Positions 50,440 through 58,846 of a stretch of 64,000 nucleotides of DNA are shown piece by piece; the first letter of the stretch is position 1, and every line of letters starts with the position of its first letter. The DNA lies in NCBI RefSeq assembly GCF_050496545.1, contig NZ_JBNVZV010000006.1, positions 156,886 to 220,885 on the forward strand, read 5' to 3'. The notes under the pieces are model-generated. The model was not told the DNA's origin, ran no database searches, and was given only the letters and a program-made list of their open reading frames with translations. The translations under genes were made by a program, and so were the position numbers. Source of the stretch: Phycicoccus avicenniae_A (GTDB taxonomy: Bacteria; Actinomycetota; Actinomycetes; Actinomycetales; Dermatophilaceae).

Positions 50440-51606
50440 TCAGGTGTCGCGCAGCGCCGCGAGGCGACGGCACGCCTCGTCGAGCACGTCGTCCTGCTTG
50501 CAGAAGGCGAACCGCACGAGGGTCCGCGCCGCGTCGGCGTCGTCGTGGAAGACGGACACGGGCACACCGACCACCCCGGCCCGCGCCGGCAGCTCGTGGC
50601 AGAACGCGACGGCGTCCTCCGCCCCCAGCGTCGCGGCGTCGGCGACCACGAAGTACCCGCCCTGCGGCACCGACACCGCCATCCCCGCGGCGCGCAGCCC
50701 GGAGACCAGGCGGTCGCGCTTGGCCTGCAGCGACGACGCGAGCCCGGCGTAGACGTCGTCACCCAGCCCGAGCCCGACGGCCACCGCGTGCTGGAACGGC
50801 CCGGACGCCACGTACGTCAGGAACTGCTTGACCGAGCGCACCGCCGCCACGGCCTCGGCCGGCCCGCAGACCCACCCGACCTTCCAGCCGGTCGTGGAGA
50901 ACGTCTTTCCCGCCGAGGAGATGGTGAGGGTCCGCTCGCGCATGCCGGGCAGCGTCGCCATCGGCACGTGCTCCGTCCCGTCGAAGGCCAGGTGCTCGTA
51001 CACCTCGTCGGTGACGACCCAGGCGTCGTGCTCGCGCGCCAGCTCGGCCACGAGCTCGAGCTCGGCGCGCGTGAAGACCTTCCCCGTCGGGTTGTGCGGG
51101 CTGTTCAGCAGCACTACGCGCGTGCGCGACGAGAACGCGGCCCGCAGGGACGCCTCGTCGACGGCGAACTCGGGGAAGCGCAGCACCGAGGTCCGGCGCA
51201 CCCCGCCGGCCAGGGCGATGGTCGCGGCGTAGGAGTCGTAGTACGGCTCGAAGGTGACGACCTCGTCGCCCGGCCGCACCAGGGCGAGCACCGTCGCGGC
51301 GATCGCCTCCGTGGCGCCGACCGTCACCAGCACCTCGCTCGCCGGGTCGACCTCGAGCCCGTAGAAGCGCGACTGGTGCTCGGCCACCGCCGTGAGGAGC
51401 CCCGGCACCCCTGGGCCCGGCGGGTACTGGTTCAGCCCGGCGCGCACGGCCGAGACCGCCGCGTCGAGCACCTCGCGCGGGCCATCGGTGTCCGGGAACC
51501 CCTGCCCGAGGTTGATCGCGCCGTGCTCGGCCGCGAGGGCCGACATCGTGGCGAAGATCGTCGTGCCGAACGGGGCGAGCGCCGGGTGGCCGGGAGTCGA
51601 GGGCAT
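50440..51606 (-). CDS. Pyridoxal-phosphate aminotransferase, class I/II
   Basis: 388 residues. Fold-type I aminotransferase: INLGQGFPDTDGP, VTVGATEAIAATVLALV, NSPHNPTGKVF, TDEVYEHLAFDG (Asp/Tyr to PLP) and the Schiff-base Lys in SSAGKTFSTTGWKVGW, ending LVRFAFCKQDD with the carboxylate-binding Arg. Closest to kynurenine-oxoglutarate transaminase/MetC-like and N-succinyldiaminopimelate aminotransferase (DapC) groups; substrate uncertain. TAGCCT ends 7 nt before the ATG on the minus strand, suggesting a leaderless mRNA. Confidence 0.9.
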   Translation of the reverse strand: MPSTPGHPALAPFGTTIFATMSALAAEHGAINLGQGFPDTDGPREVLDAAVSAVRAGLNQYPPGPGVPGLLTAVAEHQSRFYGLEVDPASEVLVTVGATEAIAATVLALVRPGDEVVTFEPYYDSYAATIALAGGVRRTSVLRFPEFAVDEASLRAAFSSRTRVVLLNSPHNPTGKVFTRAELELVAELAREHDAWVVTDEVYEHLAFDGTEHVPMATLPGMRERTLTISSAGKTFSTTGWKVGWVCGPAEAVAAVRSVKQFLTYVASGPFQHAVAVGLGLGDDVYAGLASSLQAKRDRLVSGLRAAGMAVSVPQGGYFVVADAATLGAEDAVAFCHELPARAGVVGVPVSVFHDDADAARTLVRFAFCKQDDVLDEACRRLAALRDT

Positions 51607-51615
51607 GCCCGCAGG

Positions 51616-52872
51616 CTAGGCGTCGCCCGCGTCGGCGTGCGCGATGTGGTCCAGCTGGCGCCAGACCAGGAGCAGCGTCACCCCGGACCCGGCGAAGGCG
51701 AACCAGAACGGCGCGGCCGCCCCGAACCGCTCGGCGATGACACCGCCCAGCAGCTGCCCGACGAGCAGGCCGCCCACCAGCCCCACCCAGTACACCGAGC
51801 CGACCCGCCCCTGCAGCTCCATGGGGGTGGCGCGCTGGCGCACCGCCGAGGACAGCGACCCCCAGACGAAGGCATAGCCGCCGAAGAGCACCATGACCGC
51901 CAGCGCCACGGCCCACACGGTGGTCACGGCCAGTGCCAGGTGGGTCAGCACCTCCAGCAGCAGGCAGGCCTTCATCAGCCGGGCCAGCGCCACGTGCCGC
52001 TCGAGCCACCCGTAGGACAGGACCGAGACGATGCCGCCCACCGCCGAGGCCGTCGTCAGCAGGCCGAACCCGACCGGCCCGACCCCCAGGCGCTCCTGCG
52101 CCCAGTAGACGAGCACACCCCAGGGCGCACCCCAGGTGATGTTGAAGACGAGGATGACGACCGTCAGCGTGCGCACGGGGGCGTTGTGGGCGATCCACCG
52201 CAGCCCGTCGACGATGTCGCGGCCCACGTGCTGGTCGGGCCGCTCCCGCTCCACCGCGGGCAGGCGCACCCGGGAGAACAGCCCGACGGCCAGCAGCAGG
52301 CTGAGCACGTGCACGCCGAACGGCACGGCGGACCCGAGGGCGAACAGCCCGGCGCCGACGGCCGGCCCGATGAGCTGGTTGGCGACGAGGAAGCCCGACA
52401 TCTGCCGGGCGTTGGCCAGCCCGAGGTCCTCGCTGCGCACGAGCATCGGGAGAATGGCCCGCCACCCGGTGTCCGCGAAGACCTCGGCGGTCCCGACGAG
52501 CAGGAGCAGCCCGAGCAGCAGCCCGATGGACAGCGTGCCCGTCAGCAGCGTCGCGACGAGGGCGGCCAGCACGGCCATCCGCGCGAGGTTGGCGACGATG
52601 ACCACCCGGCGCCGGTCGACCCGGTCCGCGACCGCGCCGGCGTACAGCCCGATCGCGAGCCCGGGGAGGCGCTGCACCACCGCCGCCGCGGCGATGAGCA
52701 CGGGGGAGCGGGTCTGCGTGGCCACCAGCAGCGGCCCGGCGGCCAGCGCGATGCCGTCCCCCACCTGCCCGACCCACGACGAGGCGAGGTTCCAGCGGAA
52801 GGCGGTCCCCATCCGCGGGGGTGCGACGACGTCGAGCACCCGCCCGACCGCCCGCCCCACGAAGCCACCCAC
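51616..52872 (-). CDS. MFS transporter
   Basis: 418 residues, GTG start, about 12 membrane helices. LYAGAVADRVDRRRVVIVANLARM is the loop 2-3 signature, and VFADTGWRAILPMLVRSEDLGLANARQMSGF is typical of the MFS_3/EntS exporter group. It ends with a short charged tail. Same broad group as the transporter at 29251-30528 but clearly distinct. Its -10 (TAGCGT) ends 10 nt before the GTG. Substrate unknown. Confidence 0.89.
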   Translation of the reverse strand: MGGFVGRAVGRVLDVVAPPRMGTAFRWNLASSWVGQVGDGIALAAGPLLVATQTRSPVLIAAAAVVQRLPGLAIGLYAGAVADRVDRRRVVIVANLARMAVLAALVATLLTGTLSIGLLLGLLLLVGTAEVFADTGWRAILPMLVRSEDLGLANARQMSGFLVANQLIGPAVGAGLFALGSAVPFGVHVLSLLLAVGLFSRVRLPAVERERPDQHVGRDIVDGLRWIAHNAPVRTLTVVILVFNITWGAPWGVLVYWAQERLGVGPVGFGLLTTASAVGGIVSVLSYGWLERHVALARLMKACLLLEVLTHLALAVTTVWAVALAVMVLFGGYAFVWGSLSSAVRQRATPMELQGRVGSVYWVGLVGGLLVGQLLGGVIAERFGAAAPFWFAFAGSGVTLLLVWRQLDHIAHADAGDA

Positions 52873-52943
52873 GAGGACGCGACGCTACCTCGCGGCCGAG
52901 CCCGGCGTCACGCGGGTTGCCGGCCGCTCGCCGGGCCCCGACG

Positions 52944-52975
52944 ATTTCGTGCCCGGGCCCCCGGGACCGTACGAT
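52944..52975 (+). promoter_or_regulatory. rpsB promoter
   Basis: ATTTCGT (52944-52950) and -10 TACGAT (52970-52975); the two starts are 26 bp apart, as at rpsP and rplS. Confidence 0.65.
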
Positions 52976-53201
52976 GTCGGGTGGCCCTCGTGTGCTCGCA
53001 CACGGAGGTCACATCTCGCGCGTCACCTCCCTGCGACGAGGCTCGTCCACCGAGCAGGGGCGCACCACGGCAGTGACGGTCGCGACCTCGCAGAGGTCAC
53101 GGTCGTCCGGGGTGCGTCGCGGCGCCAGGCAGGTGGGTCCACCCTCACGGGCTCGGACACCACCGACGTAACTGACAACCACACACACAAGGAGAACGAC
53201 G
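52976..53201 (+). other. Structured 5' leader of rpsB
   Basis: This 226-nt leader is part of the 329-bp gap between the MFS gene and rpsB. It holds three clear hairpins: 52986-53008 (CCTC-GTGTG, CTCG loop, CACAC-G-GAGG), 53041-53055 (GCTCG/CGAGC) and 53084-53098 (GACCTC-GCA-GAGGTC). An AAGGAG ribosome site ends 7 nt before the ATG. The layout suits autoregulation by S2, known for the unrelated E. coli rpsB leader, but I recognise no named motif. No coding sequence is seen in the gap. Confidence 0.5.
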
Positions 53202-54143
53202 ATGGCCGTCGTCACCATGCGCCAGCTCCTCGAGAGCGGCGTCCACTTCGGGCACCAGACCCGTCGCTGGAACCCGAAGATGAAGCGCTTCATCATGACC
53301 GAGCGCAACGGGATCTACATCATCGACCTGCAGCAGTCGGTGACGTACATCAACAACGCGTTCGAGTTCGTCAAGGAGACCGTCGCCCACGGCGGCACCA
53401 TCCTCTTCGTCGGCACCAAGCGCCAGGCCCAGGAGCCCATCGCCGAACAGGCGACGCGCGTCGGGATGCCCTACGTCAACCACCGCTGGCTCGGTGGCAT
53501 GCTCACCAACTTCCAGACGATCTCCAAGCGCCTCACGCGCCTCAAGGAGCTCGAGGAGATCAACTTCGACGACGTGGCCGGTTCCGGTCGCACGAAGAAG
53601 GAGCTCCTCATGATGAAGCGTGAGAAGGACAAGCTCGAGAAGACCCTCGGCGGCATCCGCTCGATGGCCAAGGTCCCCTCCGCGGTGTGGATCGTCGACA
53701 CCAAGAAGGAGCACCTCGCCGTCGACGAGGCCCGCAAGCTCGGGCTCCCCGTCATCGCGATCCTCGACACCAACTGCGACCCCGACGAGGTCGACTACAA
53801 GATCCCGGGCAACGACGACGCCATCCGCTCGGTCACGCTGCTGACCCGCGTCATCGCCGACGCCGTCGCCGAGGGCCTCATCAGCCGCTCCGGTGGCCAG
53901 GCCGCCGCGGGCGAGTCGACCACCGAGGAGCCGCTGGCCGACTGGGAGCGCGAGCTGCTCGCCGGCCAGGCCGCCGAGGCCGCTGCCCCCGAGGCCGGCG
54001 AGACCGCCGCCGCGGACGCCCCCGAGGCTGCCGCCGTCGAGGCCGAGGCCACCGAGGCCCCCGCCGCCGAGGCCACCGAGGCCCCCGCCGCCGAGGCGTC
54101 GGCCGAGGAGAAGGCCGAGGCCGCTCCGGCCGAGCAGGCCTGA
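53202..54143 (+). CDS. rpsB: 30S ribosomal protein S2
   Basis: 313 residues. VVTMRQLLESGVHFGHQTRRWNPKM begins a normal S2; VNHRWLGGMLTNFQT and FVDTNCDPDEVDY-type segments (as ILDTNCDPDEVDYKIPGNDDA) complete the ~255-residue core. The last ~60 residues are an Ala/Glu-rich tail with repeats, common in actinobacterial S2. Cotranscribed with tsf. Confidence 0.97.
   Translation: MAVVTMRQLLESGVHFGHQTRRWNPKMKRFIMTERNGIYIIDLQQSVTYINNAFEFVKETVAHGGTILFVGTKRQAQEPIAEQATRVGMPYVNHRWLGGMLTNFQTISKRLTRLKELEEINFDDVAGSGRTKKELLMMKREKDKLEKTLGGIRSMAKVPSAVWIVDTKKEHLAVDEARKLGLPVIAILDTNCDPDEVDYKIPGNDDAIRSVTLLTRVIADAVAEGLISRSGGQAAAGESTTEEPLADWERELLAGQAAEAAAPEAGETAAADAPEAAAVEAEATEAPAAEATEAPAAEASAEEKAEAAPAEQA
54046..54093 (+). 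repeat. 24-nt tandem repeat (two copies) in the rpsB tail
   Basis: 54046-54069 and 54070-54093 are identical, encoding EATEAPAA twice, in the disordered tail of S2. Confidence 0.85.
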
Positions 54144-54192
54144 GCCGCAGCGCACCCCGCCCACCGCTACCAGGAAAGAGCGAACACCACCT

Positions 54193-55023
54193 ATGGCGAA
54201 CTACACCGCCGCTGACATCAAGACGCTCCGCGAGAAGACCGCGGCCGGGATGATGGACGTCAAGAAGGCCCTCGACGAGGCCGACGGCGACCTGGTCAAG
54301 GCCGAGGAGATCCTGCGGGTCAAGGGCCAGAAGGGCGTCACCAAGCGCGAGGGGCGCACCGCCTCCAACGGCCTCGTCGCCGCCCGCGCGGGCGCCGGCG
54401 AGGGCACCCTCGTCGAGGTCCTCTGCGAGACCGACTTCGTCGCCAAGGGCGAGCGCTTCGGCGCCCTGGCCGACCAGGTCCTCGAGCAGGCCGTGGCCAC
54501 CAAGGCCGCCGACGCCGAGGCCCTGCTCGGCTCGACCCTGTCCGACGGCAAGTCGGTCAAGGAGCTCCTCGACGAGGCCAACGCGACCATCGGCGAGAAG
54601 ATCGAGGTCAAGCGCGTGGCCCGCCTCGAGGGCGAGCACGTCGTCTCCTACCTCCACAAGACGAGCCCCGACCTGCCCGCGCAGATCGGTGTCCTCGTCT
54701 CGACCACCGGTGGCGACGACACGACGGCCCGCGACGTCGCGATGCACGTCGCGGCGTTCAGCCCGAGCGTCCTCTCCCGCGAGGAGATCGACGCCGCGAC
54801 GGTCGAGAACGAGCGTCGCGTCGCCGAGGCCACCGCCAAGGAGGAGGGCAAGCCCGAGGCCGCCCTGCCGAAGATCATCGAGGGTCGGGTCAACGGCTTC
54901 TTCAAGGAGCAGGTGCTCCTCGAGCAGCCGTTCGCCAAGGAGCCCAAGAAGACCGTCGCCAAGGTCCTCGACGAGGCCGGCGCGTCGGCCACCGGCTTCG
55001 CGCGCTTCCGCGTCGGGAGCTGA
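54193..55023 (+). CDS. tsf: Elongation factor Ts
   Basis: 276 residues, ATG at 54193. Nucleotide exchange factor for EF-Tu. N-terminal UBA-like domain ADIKTLREKTAAGMMDVKKALDEADGD; LVEVLCETDFVAKGERF is the Tu-contact signature with the TDF-V-A motif; a C-terminal dimer-like domain ends GFARFRVGS. Followed by a very strong hairpin. Confidence 0.97.
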   Translation: MANYTAADIKTLREKTAAGMMDVKKALDEADGDLVKAEEILRVKGQKGVTKREGRTASNGLVAARAGAGEGTLVEVLCETDFVAKGERFGALADQVLEQAVATKAADAEALLGSTLSDGKSVKELLDEANATIGEKIEVKRVARLEGEHVVSYLHKTSPDLPAQIGVLVSTTGGDDTTARDVAMHVAAFSPSVLSREEIDAATVENERRVAEATAKEEGKPEAALPKIIEGRVNGFFKEQVLLEQPFAKEPKKTVAKVLDEAGASATGFARFRVGS

Positions 55024-55048
55024 TCCGGCGCGCTGCACGCAGCGCCAC

Positions 55049-55088
55049 CACGACGCCGCCCCCGGGTCCGCCCGGGGGCGGCGTCGTG
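55049..55088. terminator. tsf terminator, bidirectional
   Basis: A perfect 18-bp stem (55049-55066 with 55071-55088, arms CACGACGCCGCCCCCGGG and its complement) closed by a TCCG loop. It lies between convergent tsf and the SnoaL-like gene, whose stop starts at 55091. Confidence 0.88.
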
Positions 55089-55090
55089 TG

Positions 55091-55471
55091 TCAGCCCTCG
55101 AGCTCGGTGAGGTGCGCCCGGTCCGCGGGACGCTCGTACGGCTCGGGCCACCAGTCCTCGACCTCGGCGACGAGCCCTTGCTCGTCCATCGTGAAGAGGC
55201 ACAGGCCGGTCATCACCTCGCCGCCGACGGTGAAGGTGGTGCGGCTCATCGCCCCCTGCGCGTCGGCGAGGACGCGGTCGACCCGCACGTGCCAGTCGCC
55301 GGGGAACTCGGTGTTGAAGCGCAGGTAGGCCTCGCGGCCCCGCACGACCTCGCGCGTCTGCGGGACGCGGTAGACGACGTCGGGGGAGAGGGTGGCGGCG
55401 AAGGCGTCCCAGTCACGGGCCTCGGCGGCGGCCCAGTAGGCCCGGACGACGTCTGCGTGGTCGGTGCTCAT
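55091..55471 (-). CDS. SnoaL-like (NTF2-fold) protein
   Basis: 126 residues from the ATG at 55471. NTF2-like cone fold: HADVVRAYWAAAEARDWDAFAATLSPDVVYRVPQTREVVRGREAYLRFN and a C-terminal LVAEVEDWWPEPYERP. Polyketide-cyclase-like proteins with this fold have many roles; the specific one is unknown. TACGGT ends 7 nt before the ATG, so probably leaderless. Confidence 0.88.
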   Translation of the reverse strand: MSTDHADVVRAYWAAAEARDWDAFAATLSPDVVYRVPQTREVVRGREAYLRFNTEFPGDWHVRVDRVLADAQGAMSRTTFTVGGEVMTGLCLFTMDEQGLVAEVEDWWPEPYERPADRAHLTELEG

Positions 55472-55549
55472 GCCCGCACCGTACGACCGGCCACCGACAC
55501 CTGTCGGGCGGGCACCGTGACGTGCGACGATGGCGTCAGGGAGGCCACC

Positions 55550-55729
55550 ATGGACGCAGCGCAGCAGACCGACCGGCACGACCTCGAGCGGCGGGTGCAC
55601 GTCGACCTGCCCCGTATCGCCCCCGAGGACATGAGCACCGCCCAGGAGGTCGAGGCACCCCGCGACCCCACCGGCGGGCGCGACACCGAGACCGAGTTCA
55701 TGCTCCGCAACGGCGCCTTCTGGCCCTGA
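55550..55729 (+). CDS. Small hypothetical protein, 59 residues
   Basis: ATG at 55550 with AGGGAGG about 5 nt upstream. Hydrophilic and acidic: DRHDLERRVHVDLPRIAPED, ending EFMLRNGAFWP. No domain recognised, no membrane helix. Codon use (third positions mostly G/C) and the ribosome site support a real gene. A large imperfect hairpin begins 24 nt after its stop. Confidence 0.5.
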   Translation: MDAAQQTDRHDLERRVHVDLPRIAPEDMSTAQEVEAPRDPTGGRDTETEFMLRNGAFWP

Positions 55730-55752
55730 GCCCGCCCCCGACCGTCCGTGCG

Positions 55753-55845
55753 GCGGACGCACCGACAGGCAAAGAGTGCCCGAGCCCCCCTCGGTCGCGC
55801 TCGATGCGTGGAGCCGGCGAGCCCTCTGCCTGTCCGAGCGTCCGC
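55753..55845. other. Long imperfect inverted repeat, possible structured RNA or bidirectional terminator
   Basis: The arms 55753-55771 (GCGGACGCACCGACAGGCA) and 55827-55845 pair at 17 of 19 positions and enclose 55 nt that contain a further small stem (CGAG/CTCG). A second short palindrome (55847-55860) follows. It fills a 137-bp gap between convergent genes. It does not fold as a tRNA. Confidence 0.5.
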
Positions 55846-55866
55846 CCGGCCCCCGGGCCGGCGACG

Positions 55867-56355
55867 TCAGGCGTCGAGCGCGCCGCGGCCCGTGACGGGC
55901 GGACGGTCGCTCCACGGGAACGAGATCCACCGGTCGGTGTGCCCCCACGCGTGGTCCGGCACCACGACCGAGCGCGGCTTGGCGTAGATGACCGCCGTGC
56001 GCACCCGCCCGACCTTCCCGGCGCAGAACTCCTGCACCGAGCGCAGCGTCAGCCCGGTGTCCGCGACGTCGTCGGCGACGAGCACGGTGGCGTCGTGGAG
56101 GTCGACGAAGTCCGGCGCGGGCGGGAGGATGCGCGGCACCTCGAGGCGCTCGTCGACGCCGGTGTAGAACTCGACGTTCATCGTGTACGTGTTCTTCACG
56201 CCGAGCGCGTAGCCCAGCGCCCCGCCGACGATCAGCCCGCCGCGCGCGATCGAGAGCACCATGTCGGGCACGCCGTCGGCGGCGATCTCCTCGGCGAGCG
56301 ACCACACCGCCTCGTCGAAGCGTTCCCAGGTCAGCACCTCGCGCTCGTCGGCCAC
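55867..56355 (-). CDS. Phosphoribosyltransferase, xanthine/hypoxanthine type
   Basis: 162 residues from the GTG at 56355. Type I PRTase: MVLSIARGGLIVGGALGYALG near the PPi loop and VLVADDVADTGLTLRSV as the PRPP-binding motif (DDVxDTG). KPRSVVVPDHAWGHTDRWISFPW resembles bacterial xanthine-guanine PRTases. Purine salvage is likely. CAGGAT on the minus strand ends exactly 7 nt before the GTG, fixing the start; a much longer open frame upstream is an artefact. Confidence 0.9.
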   Translation of the reverse strand: MADEREVLTWERFDEAVWSLAEEIAADGVPDMVLSIARGGLIVGGALGYALGVKNTYTMNVEFYTGVDERLEVPRILPPAPDFVDLHDATVLVADDVADTGLTLRSVQEFCAGKVGRVRTAVIYAKPRSVVVPDHAWGHTDRWISFPWSDRPPVTGRGALDA

Positions 56356-56463
56356 GCCGCGATCCTGCCAGCCCCGTGTTACCCGCCGGTTTCCCGGTTG
56401 GGTCGCGGTGCCCCGGGTGTGACAGGATCGGTCGACCGCCGCACCACCCGCCGAGGAGGCCCC

Positions 56464-57219
56464 GTGACCACGCCTGCCACCGCCGAGGCCCCGGCCCCGA
56501 CTGCTCCGGGTCGCTCCCGGCGCGTCCTGCTCAAGCTCTCCGGCGAGGTGTTCGGCGGCGGCAAGGTGGGTGTCGACCCCGACGTCGTGCGCGGCATCGC
56601 CCGCCAGATCGCCGAGGCCGTGCGCGAGGGCATCGAGGTGGCCATCGTCGTCGGCGGCGGCAACTTCTTCCGCGGCGCCGAGCTGCAGCAGAAGGGGATG
56701 GAGCGGGCCCGCGCCGACTACATCGGGATGCTCGGCACCGTGATGAACTGCCTGGCGCTGCAGGACTTCCTCGAGAAGGAGGGCGTCGACACGCGCGTGC
56801 AGACCGCCATCACGATGGGCCAGGTCGCCGAGCCGTACATCCCGCGCCGCGCCATCCGCCACCTCGAGAAGGGCCGGGTCGTCATCTTCGGCGCCGGCGC
56901 CGGCATGCCCTACTTCTCCACCGACACCGTGAGCGCCCAGCGCGCCCTGGAGTGCCAGTGCGACGCCGTGCTCATGAGCAAGAACGGCGTCGACGGCGTC
57001 TACGACGCGGACCCTCGCACGAACCCCGACGCCCGCAAGCTCGACGAGGTGACCTTCGCCGAGGCGCTGCGCACCGGCCTCAAGGTCGTCGACGCCGCGG
57101 CCTTCAGCCTCTGCATGGACAACCGCCTCCCGATGGTCGTCTTCGGGATGGAGGGCGACGGCAACATCACCCGGGCGCTGCGCGGCGAGCCGATCGGCAC
57201 GCTCGTCTCGGCCGGGTGA
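56464..57219 (+). CDS. pyrH: UMP kinase (uridylate kinase)
   Basis: 251 residues, GTG start. Hexameric amino-acid-kinase-fold enzyme converting UMP to UDP. RRVLLKLSGEVFGGG, AIVVGGGNFFRGAELQ, DYIGMLGTVMNCLALQDFL, FGAGAGMPYFSTDT and KNGVDGVYDADPR are all diagnostic. An ~18-residue Ala/Pro/Thr N-terminal extension precedes the fold. A TTGGGT-N19-CAGGAT promoter candidate lies at 56398-56428. Confidence 0.97.
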   Translation: MTTPATAEAPAPTAPGRSRRVLLKLSGEVFGGGKVGVDPDVVRGIARQIAEAVREGIEVAIVVGGGNFFRGAELQQKGMERARADYIGMLGTVMNCLALQDFLEKEGVDTRVQTAITMGQVAEPYIPRRAIRHLEKGRVVIFGAGAGMPYFSTDTVSAQRALECQCDAVLMSKNGVDGVYDADPRTNPDARKLDEVTFAEALRTGLKVVDAAAFSLCMDNRLPMVVFGMEGDGNITRALRGEPIGTLVSAG

Positions 57220-57300
57220 CCTGCCCGGACGTCCCGAACCCCTGACACACTGGACCCTCAGCGCCGCGAACGCGGCCTGGACCGAAGGAGAAGCGCCGCG

Positions 57301-57858
57301 ATGATCGACGAGACCTTGTTCGAGGCCGAGGAGAAGATGGAGAAGGCCGTCGAGGTCGCCAAGGAGAGCTTCGCCGGCATCCGCACCGGCCGTGCCCACC
57401 CCGGCATGTTCCAGAAGATCACCGTCGACTACTACGGCGCCCCGACCCCGCTCCAGCAGCTCGCGTCGTTCCAGACGCCCGAGGCGCGCACCATCATCAT
57501 CAGCCCGTTCGACAAGGGCTCGATGCACGCCATCGAGAAGGCCATCCAGCAGGCCGACCTCGGGGTCAACCCCAGCAACGACGGCAACATCATCCGCTGC
57601 ACGATGCCGCAGCTCACCGAGGAGCGCCGCCGCGAGTACGTGAAGATGGCGCACAGCGAGGCCGAGGAGGCCCGCGTCTCGGTGCGCAACATCCGCCGCA
57701 GCGCCAAGACCAGCCTCGAGAAGCTCGTCAAGGACGGCGAGGTCGGTGAGGACGAGGGCACCCGCGCCGAGAAGGAGCTCGAGTCGGTCACCAAGCGGCA
57801 CGTCGACCAGATCGACGAGCTGCTCAAGGGCAAGGAAGCCGAGCTGCTCGACGTCTGA
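57301..57858 (+). CDS. frr: Ribosome recycling factor
   Basis: 185 residues. Splits post-termination ribosomes with EF-G. IDETLFEAEEKMEKAVEVAKE, GRAHPGMFQKITVDYYGAPTPLQQLAS and RRSAKTSLEKLVKDGEVGEDE fit the family at its normal length. GAAGGAG lies 8 nt before the ATG, and a small GCCGCG-AA-CGCGGC hairpin lies upstream. Confidence 0.97.
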   Translation: MIDETLFEAEEKMEKAVEVAKESFAGIRTGRAHPGMFQKITVDYYGAPTPLQQLASFQTPEARTIIISPFDKGSMHAIEKAIQQADLGVNPSNDGNIIRCTMPQLTEERRREYVKMAHSEAEEARVSVRNIRRSAKTSLEKLVKDGEVGEDEGTRAEKELESVTKRHVDQIDELLKGKEAELLDV

Positions 57859-57877
57859 CCCGACGCCGACCCCGAGG

Positions 57878-58822
57878 ATGCCTGACGCCACCGCTGCCGC
57901 CCCCGACGCCGAGGACCCCGGCGCCGGCGCCGTGACGACCGCGGACGCCGCCGACGCCGAGCAGGCCGGAGCGGCCGACCAGACCGACCCGCCGGCCCCG
58001 CCGCGCCGCACCCCGTCCGCCGGCCGGGACCTGCGGGCCGCGATCGGCGTCGGGCTGCTCCTCGGCGCGGTCGTCATCGCCAGCCTCGTCCTCGACGCCC
58101 GGGCCTTCCTCGTCGTCGTCATCGCCGCGATGGTGCTCGGCGCGTGGGAGGTCCGGCGGGCCGTCGCCACCAAGGGGATCCGGGTGCCGTTGGTGCCGTT
58201 GGTCCTCGGTGCGGTCGGGATGATCGCCTCGGCCTACCTGCGCGGGGCCGAGGCGCTCGTCGTCACCTTCGGCCTCACCGTCGTCGGCATGCTCGTCTGG
58301 CGGGTCGCCGACGGCCTGCTCGGCGCGGCCCGCGACCTCGCCGCCTCCGCGCTCGTCGCCTTCTACCCGGTCTTCCTCGGCGGCTTCGCCTCGCTGATGC
58401 TCGCCGCCCCGGACGGGCGCCAGCGCATCATCACCTTCGTCCTCGTCACCGTCTTCTCCGACATCGGCGGCTACGCGGTCGGTGTGGTGTTCGGCAAGCA
58501 CCCGATGGCGCCCTCGCTCAGCCCGAAGAAGTCCTGGGAGGGCTTCGCGGGCTCGGTCGGTACCTGCGCCGTGGTCGGTGCGGTCTCCCTGCCCCTCCTC
58601 CTGCACGGTGCCTGGTGGCAGGGCGCGGTCCTCGGGGCGGTCGCCGCGGGGGCGGCGACCGTGGGCGACCTCATCGAGAGCAGCATCAAGCGCGACCTCG
58701 GCATCAAGGACATGGGCACGTTGCTGCCCGGCCACGGCGGGCTCATGGACCGGCTCGACTCCCTCGTGGTCGTCGCGCCGGTGGCCTGGGCCCTGCTGCT
58801 CTGGTTCGTCCCCGCGGCCTGA
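57878..58822 (+). CDS. cdsA: Phosphatidate cytidylyltransferase CdsA
   Basis: 314 residues, ATG at 57878. Makes CDP-diacylglycerol from phosphatidate and CTP in the membrane. About eight helices after a ~50-residue disordered Ala/Asp/Pro N terminus. The signature runs GDLIESSIKRDLGIKDMGTLL then PGHGGLMDRLDSL, with KKSWEGFAGS upstream. Last gene of pyrH-frr-cdsA. Confidence 0.96.
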   Translation: MPDATAAAPDAEDPGAGAVTTADAADAEQAGAADQTDPPAPPRRTPSAGRDLRAAIGVGLLLGAVVIASLVLDARAFLVVVIAAMVLGAWEVRRAVATKGIRVPLVPLVLGAVGMIASAYLRGAEALVVTFGLTVVGMLVWRVADGLLGAARDLAASALVAFYPVFLGGFASLMLAAPDGRQRIITFVLVTVFSDIGGYAVGVVFGKHPMAPSLSPKKSWEGFAGSVGTCAVVGAVSLPLLLHGAWWQGAVLGAVAAGAATVGDLIESSIKRDLGIKDMGTLLPGHGGLMDRLDSLVVVAPVAWALLLWFVPAA

Positions 58823-58830
58823 GCCCGCCC

Positions 58831-58846
58831 GCCGGCCTCAGCCGGC
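58831..58846. terminator. Hairpin between convergent cdsA and the hypothetical gene
   Basis: GCCGGC-CTCA-GCCGGC (58831-58846), extended on one side by a perfect GCCGGCG/CGCCGGC palindrome (58841-58854). It overlaps the end of the minus-strand gene. Short stem, position supportive. Confidence 0.4.

Noticed and set aside
55753..55845. tRNA gene
   Set aside because: Neither strand gives a 7-bp acceptor stem, T-loop GGTTCRANYCC or a terminal layout of a tRNA; arms are 19 bp.
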